Source: Brachynemurus nebulosus (Eukaryota > Arthropoda > Insecta > Neuroptera > Myrmeleontidae). Taken from it: a DNA stretch of 64,000 bases. Within the stretch, counting starts at the first letter, position 1; every line of letters starts with the position of its first letter. Position numbers and translations under genes: made by a program. Below the pieces are notes generated by a model. It had not been told where the DNA came from, searched no databases, and saw only the letters and a list, made by a program, of their open reading frames with translations. The stretch spans positions 682,001 through 746,000 of the forward strand of contig JAPWDM010000023.1 in the NCBI GenBank assembly GCA_035578155.1, given 5' to 3'. Shown here piece by piece: positions 11,171 to 22,014 of the stretch.

Positions 11171-11442
11171 AGTAAGACCTGTCTATTTTAATGTACCACA
11201 TAAAACTTTCATATTACATATTGGTAAGTCTCTGAAAAAAAAAAATATTAAAGTTATGCGTGTAGAAAAATACAGTTATTGGACAAAAATTTCATTTATT
11301 AATTTCTGGCGTATTTTCACAATCCACAAGTTTTGTAGATACTAGAAGGTTCTGTTTAACTAAAAAATCAGGCAGTTTGCTTTATTAGTCTATAAGCTTT
11401 ATAATCTTCAAAAGAGAGTGTCTTGTCCAATAACTATACCGT
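11076..11442. repeat. Inner inverted-repeat pair in the 10.6-kb element
   Basis: GTATAGTTATTGGACAG (11076) is repeated in complement as TTGTCCAATAACTATAC (ending 11442), and a further direct copy ACAGTTATTGGACA lies near 11272. TA flanks are possible. Likely a small MITE inserted into, or subterminal repeats of, the host element. Confidence 0.6.
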
Positions 11443-12146
11443 TTACCCTACTCAGAAACAAAAAAAAAAAGTTTACTGGTTATGATGTATAAAATGCCAG
11501 AAATGGTTACATATGGCATGCATCATGTATGGAGATGTGTGTAAAATGCAAAATTTTTAATATGAACTATGCGGCTTCTCATCTTCTTTGCTGCGGCATC
11601 TCTCCCATAGGTGTGGGAGAGACGCCGCTTTGCAGGCTCTAAAAAAATGTTATTTATGAATCCTTTATGACTTAAAATTTAAAATTATTTATAAATAATT
11701 TTAAAGAACAATGTTTACATTTATTGTGTACCAAATTTCAAATCAATTAAATGCATACTTTAAAAATTATTAAGTGTTTTCAAAATGTGCGGCATCTCTC
11801 CCGCATTCACCCTATTATTATTATTGTTTTGTGTTAGATTGTGCAAAATGGGAAGGTATAGATAGTATGCATATGGAAAAGAAGAACGGAAATTTATTCC
11901 GATAATGGTAATGGTGGTTGATAATGTATATGTATGTATTATGTTTGTAGTTTGTTTTTGTATGTCAATAACTGATACATTTTGTAACCAAGTTATATAC
12001 GTATTATTATGTGTATCGCTCGAGGTTTAACGGTATCATGCATTGACATCTATATAATATGTATATTAAGAGTTCAGATTCAGAAATTAATTGAGACTAT
12101 AGCCTTTGGATGTTAAATAGCTCATATTTAGATTAAAAAAAAAAAA

Positions 12147-12627
12147 GGACAAGTCTACCCACACTACCAACTATTGGATGCCCTTAAAGACTATTGCAAA
12201 TGAATAACTTTTTTTTTAATTCAGGAGACTTCTCCTCTGGATCCCCGATAGAGGCTTTGCCCCTTGCACCACACCGGGGGCTTCGCCTTCTGTACCTAAG
12301 ACTGGGGGCTCCACCCTTATCAAACAAATGATCACATCATTTGTTCTCAAGTTACGCGAGGCAAAAAATATTTCACAAAAAGTTTCTTATTTCGTTTTTC
12401 CATTTACTTTTTTTTTAAATTTTACAATAATTTAGTGGCGTTTTTAACATCACAGAAGGTTCTTAGGCCATTATATAATAAAGACATAATAAAAAATCCA
12501 TATAATCTATGTTATCTTAATAAAGTTAATTCCGTTTCTTTTACCATAAAAAACAAACCGCTAATCCGAATTTGCTGAAAACTTTATCCGGTCTTCATTT
12601 TTTGATTACGCATCTAATGAAATTAGT
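12147..12627 (-). repeat. Dispersed repeat P, copy A (truncated)
   Basis: Complement of the copies at 25317-26003 and 29799-30513. The shared blocks are the CTGTCC/GTGGGTAGAC end, the GC-rich GAAGCCCCCGGT..GGGGGC..CCTCTATCGGGG segment, and the AAGACCGGATAAAGTTTT block. This copy lacks the AACTTCCCATAGGAAGTT head. Confidence 0.75.
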
Positions 12628-12985
12628 AAAATAATTTTTCAGTCTTTTTAACACAAAAAGATTCTTTTATAAATTTTTAATTAATTATATAATTCATCAA
12701 GAATTTTTGTTCAGATGCAAACATTATTGGTCTTTACGGTCTAACCGCCCCACTAAAACAGCTTGTTTGTTGTCTATGTTGTTACCAAAAACCCCTGAGC
12801 TAAGGAGGAAAAATCGATTTTATATTTTCTATGTATTGTGTAAGTTGACGTTGTTCAAGAAAAACGCTGGTACCATAAGAGTTAAGAAATAGTAATATCG
12901 CGCGTACTCTTTCTCAACCTCGTATATCAAAAACTGCATGTTTTAGGACACACAAAAAACATTAAATATTGTATTTATATATATA

Positions 12986-14588
12986 CTACTCAAAACAAAA
13001 TAAGGGCCACTCATGTTTTGCTGCATAAGTTTATTTTTATATAAGTTACAGTATAAGGTATGCTTACATTTAATTAAGGAACTAATTTTTTACTAAATAA
13101 AATTAATTTTAATAAGATTAAATAAAAAATTAATCCATAATTACATTTTTTTAGGATTTTATCATTTTTATAGTCATTTTTACAGTCATCAACAAACGTT
13201 CACGCTTTGAGTAAAAGCACACATTATGCAACTTTTCGGTGATTTAATATCGAGTATGCCTTCCCCTTTTTAAAACACATTCTTGAAGCCTCCTCGGCAT
13301 GCTTTCAATAAGATGCCTAACGGTTTCATCAGGAATCTCCTCCTAACATCTTCTCAAGACATCAATCAGTTGTTGTTGGGTGTGCACATCCTCTCCGGCT
13401 GCTCTGACTCGCCGTTTTAATTGATCCCAAAGATGTTCTATTGGGTTCAAGTCAGGGCTATTTGCAGGCCACGGTAAAACCTGTATATTAGCCTCCCTAA
13501 AGACAGTTGTCGTCGCTCGAGCGGTATGCGCTCGGGCATTATCCTGCATCAGGATAAATCCGTCGGCCGCTCGTTGTGCAAAGGGGATCACATGGGGTCT
13601 GACAACCTGTTCGATGTAACTTTGCGCCGTTACAGTACCCTCGTTCAGGAAAACAAGCTCAGTTTTGCCTTGCAAACTAATTCCACCCCAGACCATGACA
13701 TTAGGACCGCCAAATCTGTCGCGTTCATGAATGTGACGATCAGAAAACCTTTCCCCACTTCTTCTCCACACTCTTACACGTCGATCATCACTAAAAAACT
13801 TCACCTTGCACTCATCCGTGAAGAGTACGTGACGCCATTCCTCCAAGCCCCATTCAAGGTGTTCACGTGCAAATCTTAAACGGTTTGCACGATGCGCTCC
13901 GGTCAGTTTGGTACGGATTACTGGTCTTCTTGAACGTTGTTGGTCTTCATGCAAACGATTTCGTATAGTCTGATTACTGACAACAGTACCAGTAGATCGA
14001 TGTAAGCGATTTTGCAGAGCACCTGCGGTAACAGTCGGCTCACGTCGTGCACACAGTCGAATGTAATGGTCTTCACGGGCAGTGGTAGCACGAACTCTTC
14101 CTGAGCCACGGCGCCGGGTTACACTACCGGTCTGCTGATACCGATTCCAAACATTTTGAATAGCCTTTCGTGAACAACCAAACTGCAGAGCCACGGAACG
14201 TTGAGATTGACCACCCTCAATCATCGTTACGGCTCTGGTAGCAGTAGCTTCGCCCATATGGTGTCGAATTCTCGGCATTGTAAAAATAAATGATTGAATA
14301 ACACACCAAACTTCAAAAAACAACCTCAGCAATCAATAATCTAGCGCAAACTGATTTAAAATCAAATTCAAAAAAATAAGTAAAGCTAACCACTTGACGC
14401 TGTGCGAGACAAAAAAAACGTTTAAATCTTCTCCTCAACAATAATATCACTTAAACCTAACTTTTATCATTTACTCAACCACTTAATATCATAACAACAG
14501 TCATTTAGAAAAGTTATTTTGACGTGGATCGACATAAATCAGTTTTAAAATACAAACTTTCAAGTGGCCCTTATTTTGTTTTGAGGAG
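12986..14588 (-). mobile_element. Tc1-like DD34E transposon, nearly complete
   Basis: Terminal inverted repeats of about 26 bp (CTACTCAAAACAAAATAAGG... and its complement, one mismatch) start directly after TA (12984-12985) and end directly before TA (14589-14590). The 1603-bp length and a single transposase between short TIRs are standard for a Tc1-type element. TIR identity and a largely intact gene indicate a recent insertion. It lies inside the TIR element 12898-14759. Confidence 0.95.
13244..14278 (-). pseudogene. Tc1-like transposase with one premature stop
   Basis: The cut-and-paste transposase of the surrounding Tc1 element. I choose the start MPRIRHHMGEATATRAV (14278) because the 18 codons upstream have no family character. 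Residues about 10-110 hold the paired helix-turn-helix DNA-binding domain (GGQSQRSVALQFGCSRKAI; the second half is followed by RRRGSGR). The catalytic triad is visible: D in FTDECKVKF, D in MQDNARAHTA, and E in SPDLNPIEHLWD with 34 residues between the last two, that is DD34E. The GGI-type box reads VMVWGGIS. An in-frame TAG at 13343-13345 cuts the protein; downstream the same frame continues EEIPDETVRHLIESMPRR to KRGRHTRY and TAA at 13244, the usual Tc1 tail. The stop probably replaces a Trp codon. Without the break the length would be the normal roughly 344 residues. Confidence 0.93.
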
Positions 14589-14849
14589 TATATATATATA
14601 CTTATCTATATATGTATTTATATATGTAGGTAGCCAACATCAAAGGGTGTAATTAGCATAAATCTTAAGTTCATAATGATGAAAGCACAGATTTAAATTT
14701 ATTTGTGTCTCCAAAAATTGGGACTTTTCAGGTACGAGGTTAAGAAAGAGTACGCGCGATATGTAGTAAATTCGTAACCGGAAATTCGCTATGTTCAGGT
14801 AAGACTAGTTTTTCAAGTAAATTAAATTTATCTAATTTTGACATTACTG

Positions 14850-14901
14850 GACCATTCATGGATCCATGGGACGTCCACGAATCATATGTTGGGAACCACT
14901 G
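14850..14901. mobile_element. Solo hAT-type right terminus
   Basis: ATGTTGGGAACCACTG matches the common hAT terminus CAGTGGTTCCCAA in complement. No matching left end was found upstream, so only a truncated remnant is supported. Confidence 0.35.
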
Positions 14902-15153
14902 TTCTAAACAGTATTTCTTTCAATACCGGAATTTTGATATGTTTTGATAAAATTATTTCTGCATGAACAAAAGTTCATTTATTTAACAGTTATGGGGTAA
15001 ACAATAGAATTAAATTTTAATTTTTATCAATAACCCCAGGACAAAATTGACTTAACTTCAATTAAGAAGTCAGGAGAATTCCGTGAAAAACAAGGAGCAA
15101 ATTCAGTACACAATATTCCACTGCTGAGTAAAGTTTTATTTATTTTTCATCAT

Positions 15154-15552
15154 GGGGAAAAACGATCATAGTCACAAAAAGTAAAAAATGCCAAAATTCA
15201 TGCTGTTATGTTGGCAGTATGCAGAATATTGACCCCGTGCTAATTTTACACGTTAAAATCAAACATAGTCCGTGATATACAGGGGAAGAACAAATTTTTT
15301 TTTTTTTAAAAATGCGCATATAATACATGATTCAATATCAAATTTCGCGAAAACGGCTAGCCGTTTATTTTCTGCTGGCATTGCGTCTTCTAGCTTACTA
15401 TATTAGTAATAACCACCGAAAGTTTGAACCAGATTCTATGCGTGGCTTTCAGGCAAAAAATTTTTATGTTGAAAAATACGCGATTCACACTTTAAAGTTT
15501 AAAAATGCTCCCCTGAAAAATTTACTTTTTGTGACTATGATCGTTTTTCCCC
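15154..15552. mobile_element. 399-bp element with 32-bp inverted ends
   Basis: GGGGAAAAACGATCATAGTC plus ACAAAAAGTAAA at 15154 onward is exactly complementary to the segment ending at 15552. The interior is AT-rich. No target duplication was identified. The long frame at 15327-15653 runs over this inverted repeat and is not a gene. Confidence 0.7.
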
Positions 15553-16074
15553 TGTACCCTTCATATATATTTCAACACAATTTGATGTCTTCTTCAGTGG
15601 TTATTGTTACATCTGTTATCACAAAACAGTTACAATTAATTAAACATACATAAAGAGTATTGTGATATTTATAATTACCATACAATTTTTAAAACTTATG
15701 TTAGAAAGCTACTAGTTGTAACTTGTAAAACGGAAAGTAACATTACAAATTTTAAATTTAGAGAACGGTAGTCAATTATCATTTAAGATACAATTTAAAT
15801 CTTTAACAAAAAAAATATTTTTTGTAAAAACATCAAAAAGTTAAAAAAAAATGATGGAGACGCTACAATATGAATAGTTAAAAACGAAAAGGCATGACGC
15901 TAATTCAAAATAGACAATAATCGTTTAGTAAATTATTTAAATTTAAGGTAAAAATCAAAAATTTTTTTATATTTAAGTTAATTTGTAAAAAAGATACTTA
16001 CAGTTCTCACATCGTTTCAATTTCGTTGCAGAATCGTTAACTGTAGTCATAAGTTCAACTGTAGCTTAGAGATG

Positions 16075-16202
16075 TCGATTTTAAATCGATTAATCGAAAA
16101 TCGATTAATCGAAGCTTAAAAAATCGATTCTTTTTTCGATTTTTCTCATTTGAATCGATTCATGAATCGATTATTAAAAGTATGAGATCGATAACCGATT
16201 TT
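16075..16202. repeat. Cluster of ATCGAT/TTAATCGA motifs
   Basis: About nine ATCGAT-type cores in 128 bp, several as AATCGATTAATCGA in both orientations. The cluster is strongly palindromic. It could be a decayed foldback or a binding-site array; nothing around it decides. Confidence 0.55.
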
Positions 16203-16392
16203 TTCCAAAAATAACTTCATTTTAATAGCAATTCAGAATTCTACAAAGAAACATGTGTTAAAATGAAACACCAAAAACTCTATTGTTAATTGTCACTTTT
16301 TACTCGTTATATCAACGAACTCCTTAACTATGACTCTATATACGTCAGACTATTACTACAATAGGAAGGAAGAGACCACCAATCTGTGCAAA

Positions 16393-16642
16393 CGACGATC
16401 CCTTTCCCACAAAAGCGACTTATTTAGAAAACATTTTTTTGTCAATTTGTTTGAAATTTTTGAACAAACTTGGTTCAATTCGTGGTATTCGTCCTATATA
16501 TTCAATTGCTTTATTAACGACGATCCCTTTCCCACAAAAGCGACTTATGTAGAAAACATTTTTTTGTCAATTTGTTTGAAATTTTTGAACAAACTTGGTT
16601 CAATTCGTGGTATTGGTCCTACATATTCAATTGCCTTATTTT
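16393..16642 (+). repeat. Two-unit 125-bp tandem duplication
   Basis: The unit beginning CGACGATCCCTTTCCCACAA at 16393 is repeated at 16518 with only a handful of substitutions. Because 125 is not a multiple of three, the open frame 16330-16764 reads the two copies in different frames, which argues against a protein here. Confidence 0.9.
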
Positions 16643-17705
16643 TTATAATTATAATTGAAAAGTTAACTCACTCATCGCCTTTACAAATATACTACCTTAC
16701 AAGGCGTTTTTACACGATATTACCTATGTACTATCAAGTAAGTCCCTTAAACAAAAATTACTAGCTATTTCTAACATTGACTGACTGACTGACAGACGCA
16801 CAGCCTAAACTGTTGGGTTTAGGAGAATGAAATTTTGCATAGGTGTTCCTTATATAACGTAGATGAGCACTAAGAAAGGATTTTTGCGAATTCGTCCCCT
16901 AAGTGGCTTAAATACGGGACGAAAATTCGTATGGAAATCCGTCATTTTTGAAGTTAGAGATACATAAAAAAATGTTACTATGGTTATTAAAATAAATAAT
17001 ATCTTATTTAAATAAATCTCTGACTAATAGACAACGCACAACCTCAACTGTTGAGTTTAGAAGGACGAAATTAAGCACAGAAGTTATGAAAATTGGCGTT
17101 TAGGCTTCTATTTATAAATAAAAACGCCGTGAGCAGCGGAGCCCCATCACGGAAGTCGAATTTTTCCTTTCATCTTCGGTATTGAGTGTCTACAAGCGAA
17201 ATATAATTGAAAGTCCACAAGCGATTTGTAATTTTGGTGGTTTCAAAACTGATGATGAGTGTCCGGTTGATCAGGGCTTTAAGAAAAGGTTTTAAGTTTT
17301 TAAGGGCTGAATCTCAGTAAATTTCAATTTTGTGCCGATAGCAGTTAACAGGGAAAAAGCCAACACAATTCGTACGAGGGCGTTTCTATCCATGCTTATC
17401 CGCCAATTGCCTTTGTGTTTTATTTTTAAATATTAAAAAAGGAACTTAAATAGTAAACTGGAAGGCTTTTATGAAGATATTTTTTCTTTCCAAAAAAATC
17501 CAAAATTTCTCTTTTATAAATAATAAAAATCCAAAATTCCTAATTTATAAATAAACAGTGACTTTAATAACATTTTCAAATTACTTAATATGTATGTATT
17601 TCATTTGTTAAAAAATTGTATTCACTTTTTTTTAAATTTTTTAAAATTACTATTCGCCTACTTGTATTTAGAATAAAAGTAATGCATTTAAAACACATTT
17701 AACAA

Positions 17706-18050
17706 TTTCAGCCCTCTAGGTTTATTTGGGGAGATTTTGACCCGAATGAAACTTAAAAAACAAGAAAAATCATGTTCTTTTGGGTATAAAAATGGTGGCG
17801 GTAGGGTTTGAAAGTCGAGACTCCCAAAAGGCACCCCCTTGATACTAACTCAATCCGAATACAAAATTTCAGCCCTCTAGGTTTATTTAGGTGACCTGTG
17901 CAAGTGGTACAAACTTCGAAAACGTCGAAAATGCATGAAATTGTAGCTTAAAAATGAGGGGGGTGGGGGTAAAATATTAAAACCTTCAAAAAGCACAACC
18001 TAGGTACGAACTTTATCAACACACTAAATTTCAACCCTCTACGTTAATTC
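17706..18050 (+). repeat. Three spaced copies of a 20-25 bp motif inside the Helitron
   Basis: AATTTCAGCCCTCTAGGTTT occurs near 17706 and 17866, and a variant AATTTCAACCCTCTACGTTA near 18027, with about 160-bp spacing. This suggests an old tandem duplication of a roughly 160-bp unit in the Helitron body. An (AT)n tract of 54 bp follows at 18364-18417. Confidence 0.65.
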
Positions 18051-18361
18051 TGGGGGGCTGGGGGCCTGTTAGATCCAGCGAAAATCGTTTTTCCCCCTTC
18101 TACTCTCACCAAATCATCCTAGGAAACTGAATTTTGGATATGTTGTAGATAATTGACCGAAACATTATCTAAAACCGGTTTGGAAAAGTTTTATTGCTTT
18201 TCCGCCCCCCACCACCCCCTTAAAGGTCGGGTCAAAAAAAAAATTTGCCCAAAATTTGACCTCACTTTGATAGTATGAGGTGCCTCGAAAATAAGCCCCA
18301 TTTACCAAATTTCATCTCTTAACTTCCATAGGGGGGCCTTACACAAATTAAAAGGTGGCGG

Positions 18362-18421
<60 letters not shown>

Positions 18422-18920
18422 CATTTTTTTTCTACATATTCGTGTTCTACGGGTCCGAAAACGGATAGCGCCCCTACTCTCGCCTCTCGCAGCTCTTATC
18501 GTATAGACTGTATAAGTCTAATTTTTCGGAGAAAATTCGACTAAAAATCAGTTGTTTCTGGAAATTTATTCCCTAAGGCGTTAAAATAGAAAATGAAAAT
18601 TTATATGGGAAGTTCATCATTTTTGAAGTTATAAACGTGGATATTGATTTAGGCTTTTGAAAAACATTAAAAGTGAGCAGAAAGTGAGTACGTAATAAAA
18701 GGATGTTGTCAGAGGCGTATCTAGGGTGGGGCAAGTAGGGCACGTGCCCCGGGCGCCTTTCAAAGGGGGGCGCGCAAAATCGCCAACTATTAAATTTAAA
18801 AATGAAAATATAGCACAATAAAATAATTCGTATCACACAATCCCGTTCAGAATTCCCGCACTTCACAAATGGGCGAGAGGGAGTGAATGGTGTGCTCAAT
18901 TCTGGTGCGCTGAAAAGCTA

Positions 18921-19189
18921 CTTGAATTTATTGTGCAGTATGGTGATGAAAGCGTATTTCAGAATTTGTGCATTTTCATTCAAATTCTGCTCAAAATTGC
19001 AGTATTCACCGCAAGTTGTGAGCGATCTTCAAGTAAATTAAATTTAATACTTTCGTATTTGAGGGCTACAATGGATTAAGAAAGATTATACGACCTAGCT
19101 TCATTCGGTGTAGAGCGAGAAAAAACAAAACATCAGAAACATCATCGATATGTTTGCGTCACAGAAGGCCAGGAAGGTGCAATTGTAAC
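18921..19189 (+). pseudogene. Decayed hAT transposase C-terminus
   Basis: The frame reads LEFIVQYGDESVFQNLCIF, then ILLKIAVFTASCERSSSKL, NLILSYLRATMD, stop, ERLYDLASFGVEREKT; after a frame change it ends NIIDMFASQKARKVQL and TAA. This follows the same hAT dimerisation-domain template as 3300-3581. Damage: the conserved Phe of ERSFSK is Ser, a TAA replaces the residue before ERL (normally Gln), and there is one frameshift. It belongs to the hAT element 18710-20287 and is more decayed than the copy at 3.3 kb. Confidence 0.85.
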
Positions 19190-19323
19190 TTTGTAAGTGT
19201 AATGGTTTTACGGTCTTACTTTCGTTGTAAAATAGAAAATAAATGCAGTAGCGTAGGTAAGAGGGCGGTGGGGCTAGGAGGTCTATCAAACCCCGGACGC
19301 CACTTGCAAAAGGGCGCCATAAC

Positions 19324-20188
19324 TAGGGTGGCCAACTGTCCGAATTTAATCGGGATGTCCCGATTTTAGCCCTATGTGTCCCGCGTCCCGACAACAATAA
19401 TGGCGGAACGCTAATTGTCCCGATTTTTAACATCTACAATTTCTTTACATTTTTAGTCCCGCCAGTCTCGTTATTGTTTCTAAATTATCGCGCTCACATG
19501 TCATGACGACCAAGGAAGTAAGTATATTTGCTGTACCTACTGATAAAGTATACTCTGTCTACCTACTCATTTATAACTTATACAGCTTACAGTATTGCCA
19601 GATTAACTCATTAAAATTCCCTCCAAAAAATGGAATAAATTATTTGACGTACATGAAATACGTAAGCGGCGTTCGAGTAGCCTAAAAGTAATCAATGCCA
19701 AAGACAGTCAACTTTATGAAAAATGTTTTCCTCTAAAAATAATACAATTGATAAGCAAAAAAAAATTAAGAATCCAAAAATTAAAAAACTTGATTTTTAA
19801 TTTAGTAAAATAAAATAAGAAAATATTATTGTAATATTATCTTCAAGAAATTGTTTTGTTTCAAGGTTTGTAAGATCATGGGTTTGCTTTCGCGGTTCCG
19901 GTATGATAGTGAAAGAGAGGGGGGTTTTGGTGGGTACACCAGCTATTGCACCTCCCGGCTGGAAATCCCACACTCAGCTTATAGTTTCCTGTCCTCAATA
20001 AAAAAAAGATTATGGTTTAAATATATAACTGTTAGTAACAAATAATAAAAATAAAAATAAAAAAAATATCTTTCCTACTCGCTGATTAAAAACGTTTTTT
20101 TTTTTTAATAGTCCCGATTTTTCTTGTCCTGTCCCGATTTTTTTCCCATTAAATCCCGAAATATTCATTGGTAGAGTTGGCAACCCTA
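19324..20188. mobile_element. Second hAT element nested in the first
   Basis: Termini TAGGGTGGCCAACT and AGTTGGCAACCCTA with flanking GCCATAAC (19316-19323) and GCCATAAT (20189-20196), an 8-bp duplication with one change. Subterminal CCCGATTTT blocks repeat near both ends. TAGGGTTGCCAAC ends are a known hAT terminal type. Length 865 bp, no recognisable transposase; a 67-codon open frame around 19617-19817 is unassigned. Confidence 0.85.
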
Positions 20189-20326
20189 GCCATAATGTAC
20201 CATATATTATATATGTGTTTCTGGAAGGGGAAGGGGCGCCAATAAAGGGTCGTGCCCCGGGCGCCAGTTATGTTCGCTACGCCACTGGATGTTGTCGATG
20301 GGAAATCCCATCGGGCATACGGCTAG

Positions 20327-20971
20327 TATATAATAATTATAAGAATTAATAAAAGTGTAGTAGGCGTTGTTATTTTTAGCATACATGCGTGTAAAGGGCC
20401 ATTTTTTGTACAGCTGGATATGTGGCTGTATGTAACACGTAGCTTACTTAGATAGTATTGTGTACAATAAGCAAACAATTTCATGGTAGTCGTAGATAAA
20501 ATTATTTATTAATGTAATACATTTAAATTGTTAATTGTTTTACTAATTAATGATACAAGTTTTCATTTAATGACCCTTATTTATTAACATAATATACCAT
20601 CATTTATTTTGTTATCGTGGCTGATTATTATGCCATAATATAACCCACCAACATATTTATTGGCATGTTAAATTGATTGTTTACTGTATATATCCGTATA
20701 AATATACCACTATTTTTAATATTATACTGTTAAATATAATAATATATATACAAATATAATATGTATTGATAACAATGGCGACAGTAATGCTAACTACCTT
20801 ATTTAACAGTACATATTTGGGTATACATAGAATTATATTACTTAATATTAACTGTTTTTCTTTAACACTAGATAGATAACATTTAGCCAAAGACATTGTA
20901 GGTACTCTCGTTGTCAGTATAGTAGTGGAAATACAATTTAACAATTGATTAACTGTTTTCTTATAACCATA
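20327..20971. other. Intergenic; no gene seen
   Basis: AT-rich, nothing supportable. The minus-strand frame at 20681-21073 runs into the next transposon and has low-complexity composition. Confidence 0.4.
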
Positions 20972-21175
20972 TGAGCCGTTTATTTTGAAAGTGGGGCAAG
21001 TCCATTTGTGAAAAAAGTGAAGATAATGGTAGTTACAGATAAGACTTGGTATGATCTTTTTATCTGTCAACAATTTATAGTCAAAAAAATTCAGAAGCCT
21101 AATATTTGGAAGATTGAAGTTTTAGCTCTTAACAGTATTGTAAATATGTTTATTTTGATAGTGGTGCAAGTCCAT

Positions 21176-21825
21176 CGTACAAGTAAAATTTCCGAGACTG
21201 GACCTATTGATTTTAATCAAACTTAGATATGTTGTAGAACACTAAGAAATAAGTAACACGTATTTTTTTATCTGCGGAAAAGCGGTTTGAAGGGGTGAAA
21301 TCGTCCTTCAAAAATTGGGGTGAAAATGTAATTTTTCAAATATCTCGAAAAGGGTAAGAAATAGAGGAAAAGCTTAAATTAGCCATATTGCTCTTTTTTA
21401 AAAAGGTATATATTGATATGTCATTTGTTTAAATTACACCAACAGGGTAGTTTAAGGTTAAAATTTGGGGGTTAATTTTGCGAAAAGGAGTAAAAATAAA
21501 ATATAATCAAGTTTTATTTACAGATTTCAAATGTACGTAAAAAAATCTAATCGACCTGTTTTTACTCAATTTTCTAATATTAAATCCAGGGATAGTTAAC
21601 TACGGGGGTGATCGTGTCGACATAATCGTACTATTTGAGTAATTAAAAACTTCTACAAGGAAAATAGTTTAAAACAATCAGAATAAATTTTCAAAATTCA
21701 TTTTAAGCAACATTGCAAAGGGGATGAGTCGCTCTTTTAAAGTACATACTTATTTTCATACGCTCATTTCTACTACTAAAAGCACTGGCAGGGGGTAATA
21801 AGGTCACAGTACGTGCTTCTGAAGT
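21176..21825 (+). repeat. Repeat family R, copy 2 (single arm)
   Basis: Reads as the complement of most of 5688-6456: GGACCTATTGATTTTAATCA, TATGTTGTAGAACACTAA, then GACCTGTTTTTACTCAATTT, ending near the AGGGGGTAATAA block. The second arm is missing, so it is a truncated or rearranged copy. Confidence 0.7.
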
Positions 21826-22014
21826 TGAACTGTCGTGTGAAAAGATTTTATTATGTTTATTTTTAAATGATAAGACTCAAATATTATCCAATTAAATTAA
21901 CGATTACAATAATTCATTAATTTTGAAAGTGAGGCAAGTCCATTTAGTTATAATAAAACCACTATTTTTTTTTAGCCAGCACTATAAACACTATTGGATT
22001 ATTAACTTACATTA

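Larger units (their letters stand above)
10561..11812 (+). mobile_element. TA-flanked element with iterated GATGCCGCA motif
   Basis: GGGTAAGTGCGGAAGAGATG at the left and its imperfect complement GAGATGCCGCA...CCCGCATTCACCC at the right define 25-30 bp inverted ends; flanks are TA on both sides (in fact TATTATTA on both). The core of the terminus, GATGCCGCA/TGCGGCATC, recurs about eight times inside (near 10576, 10900, 10932, 10955, 11570, 11592, 11622, 11787). A possible pogo-type transposase start lies at 11033, and an inner inverted repeat at 11076-11442. Probably a pogo/mariner-group element; the family is unknown to me. Confidence 0.75.
12898..14759. mobile_element. TA-flanked TIR element interrupted by a Tc1 copy
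   Basis: TCGCGCGTACTCTTTCT at the left and AGAAAGAGTACGCGCGA at the right are near-perfect inverted ends (AACCTCGTA extends the match), flanked by TA. Removing the Tc1-like insertion at 12986-14588 leaves an element of about 260 bp, a typical MITE size. A related left end (TCGCGCGTTTTCTGTCTCTA) is found at 58283. So the Tc1 copy jumped into an older element. Confidence 0.8.
18710..20287 (+). mobile_element. hAT element inserted in the Helitron
   Basis: Ends CAGAGGCGTA and TACGCCACTG (hAT type) are flanked by an exact 8-bp duplication GATGTTGT (18702-18709 and 20288-20295). The uninterrupted target sequence, GATGTTGCCGATGG, is seen in the second Helitron copy, proving insertion into that element just before its 3' hairpin. 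GGGGC-rich subterminal blocks (GTGCCCCGGGCGCC) occur at both ends. It carries a damaged transposase C-terminus and is itself split by the hAT at 19324-20188. Confidence 0.93.
16770..20326 (+). mobile_element. Helitron-like element, copy 1, interrupted by nested hATs
   Basis: The 3' end has the Helitron signature: hairpin GATGGG-AAAT-CCCATC (20297-20312), 10 bp, then CTAG followed by a host T. The 5' end has TCTAACA and TGACTGACTGACTGACAG. A shorter copy in reverse (36351-36907) shares both ends, including the hairpin and the GCACAGCCTAAA..TGTTGGGTTTAG block, which fixes the boundaries. Most of the 3.5-kb length comes from insertions, including the hAT at 18710-20287. No Rep/helicase coding is seen, so it is non-autonomous. 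The exact 5' base is uncertain. Confidence 0.8.

Noticed and set aside
13526..13879. 117-codon frame on the plus strand
   Set aside because: It is the antisense shadow of the Tc1 transposase gene.
16330..16764. 144-codon frame that might be a gene with an internal repeat
   Set aside because: The 125-bp duplication shifts the reading frame between units, no domain is recognisable, and composition is simple.
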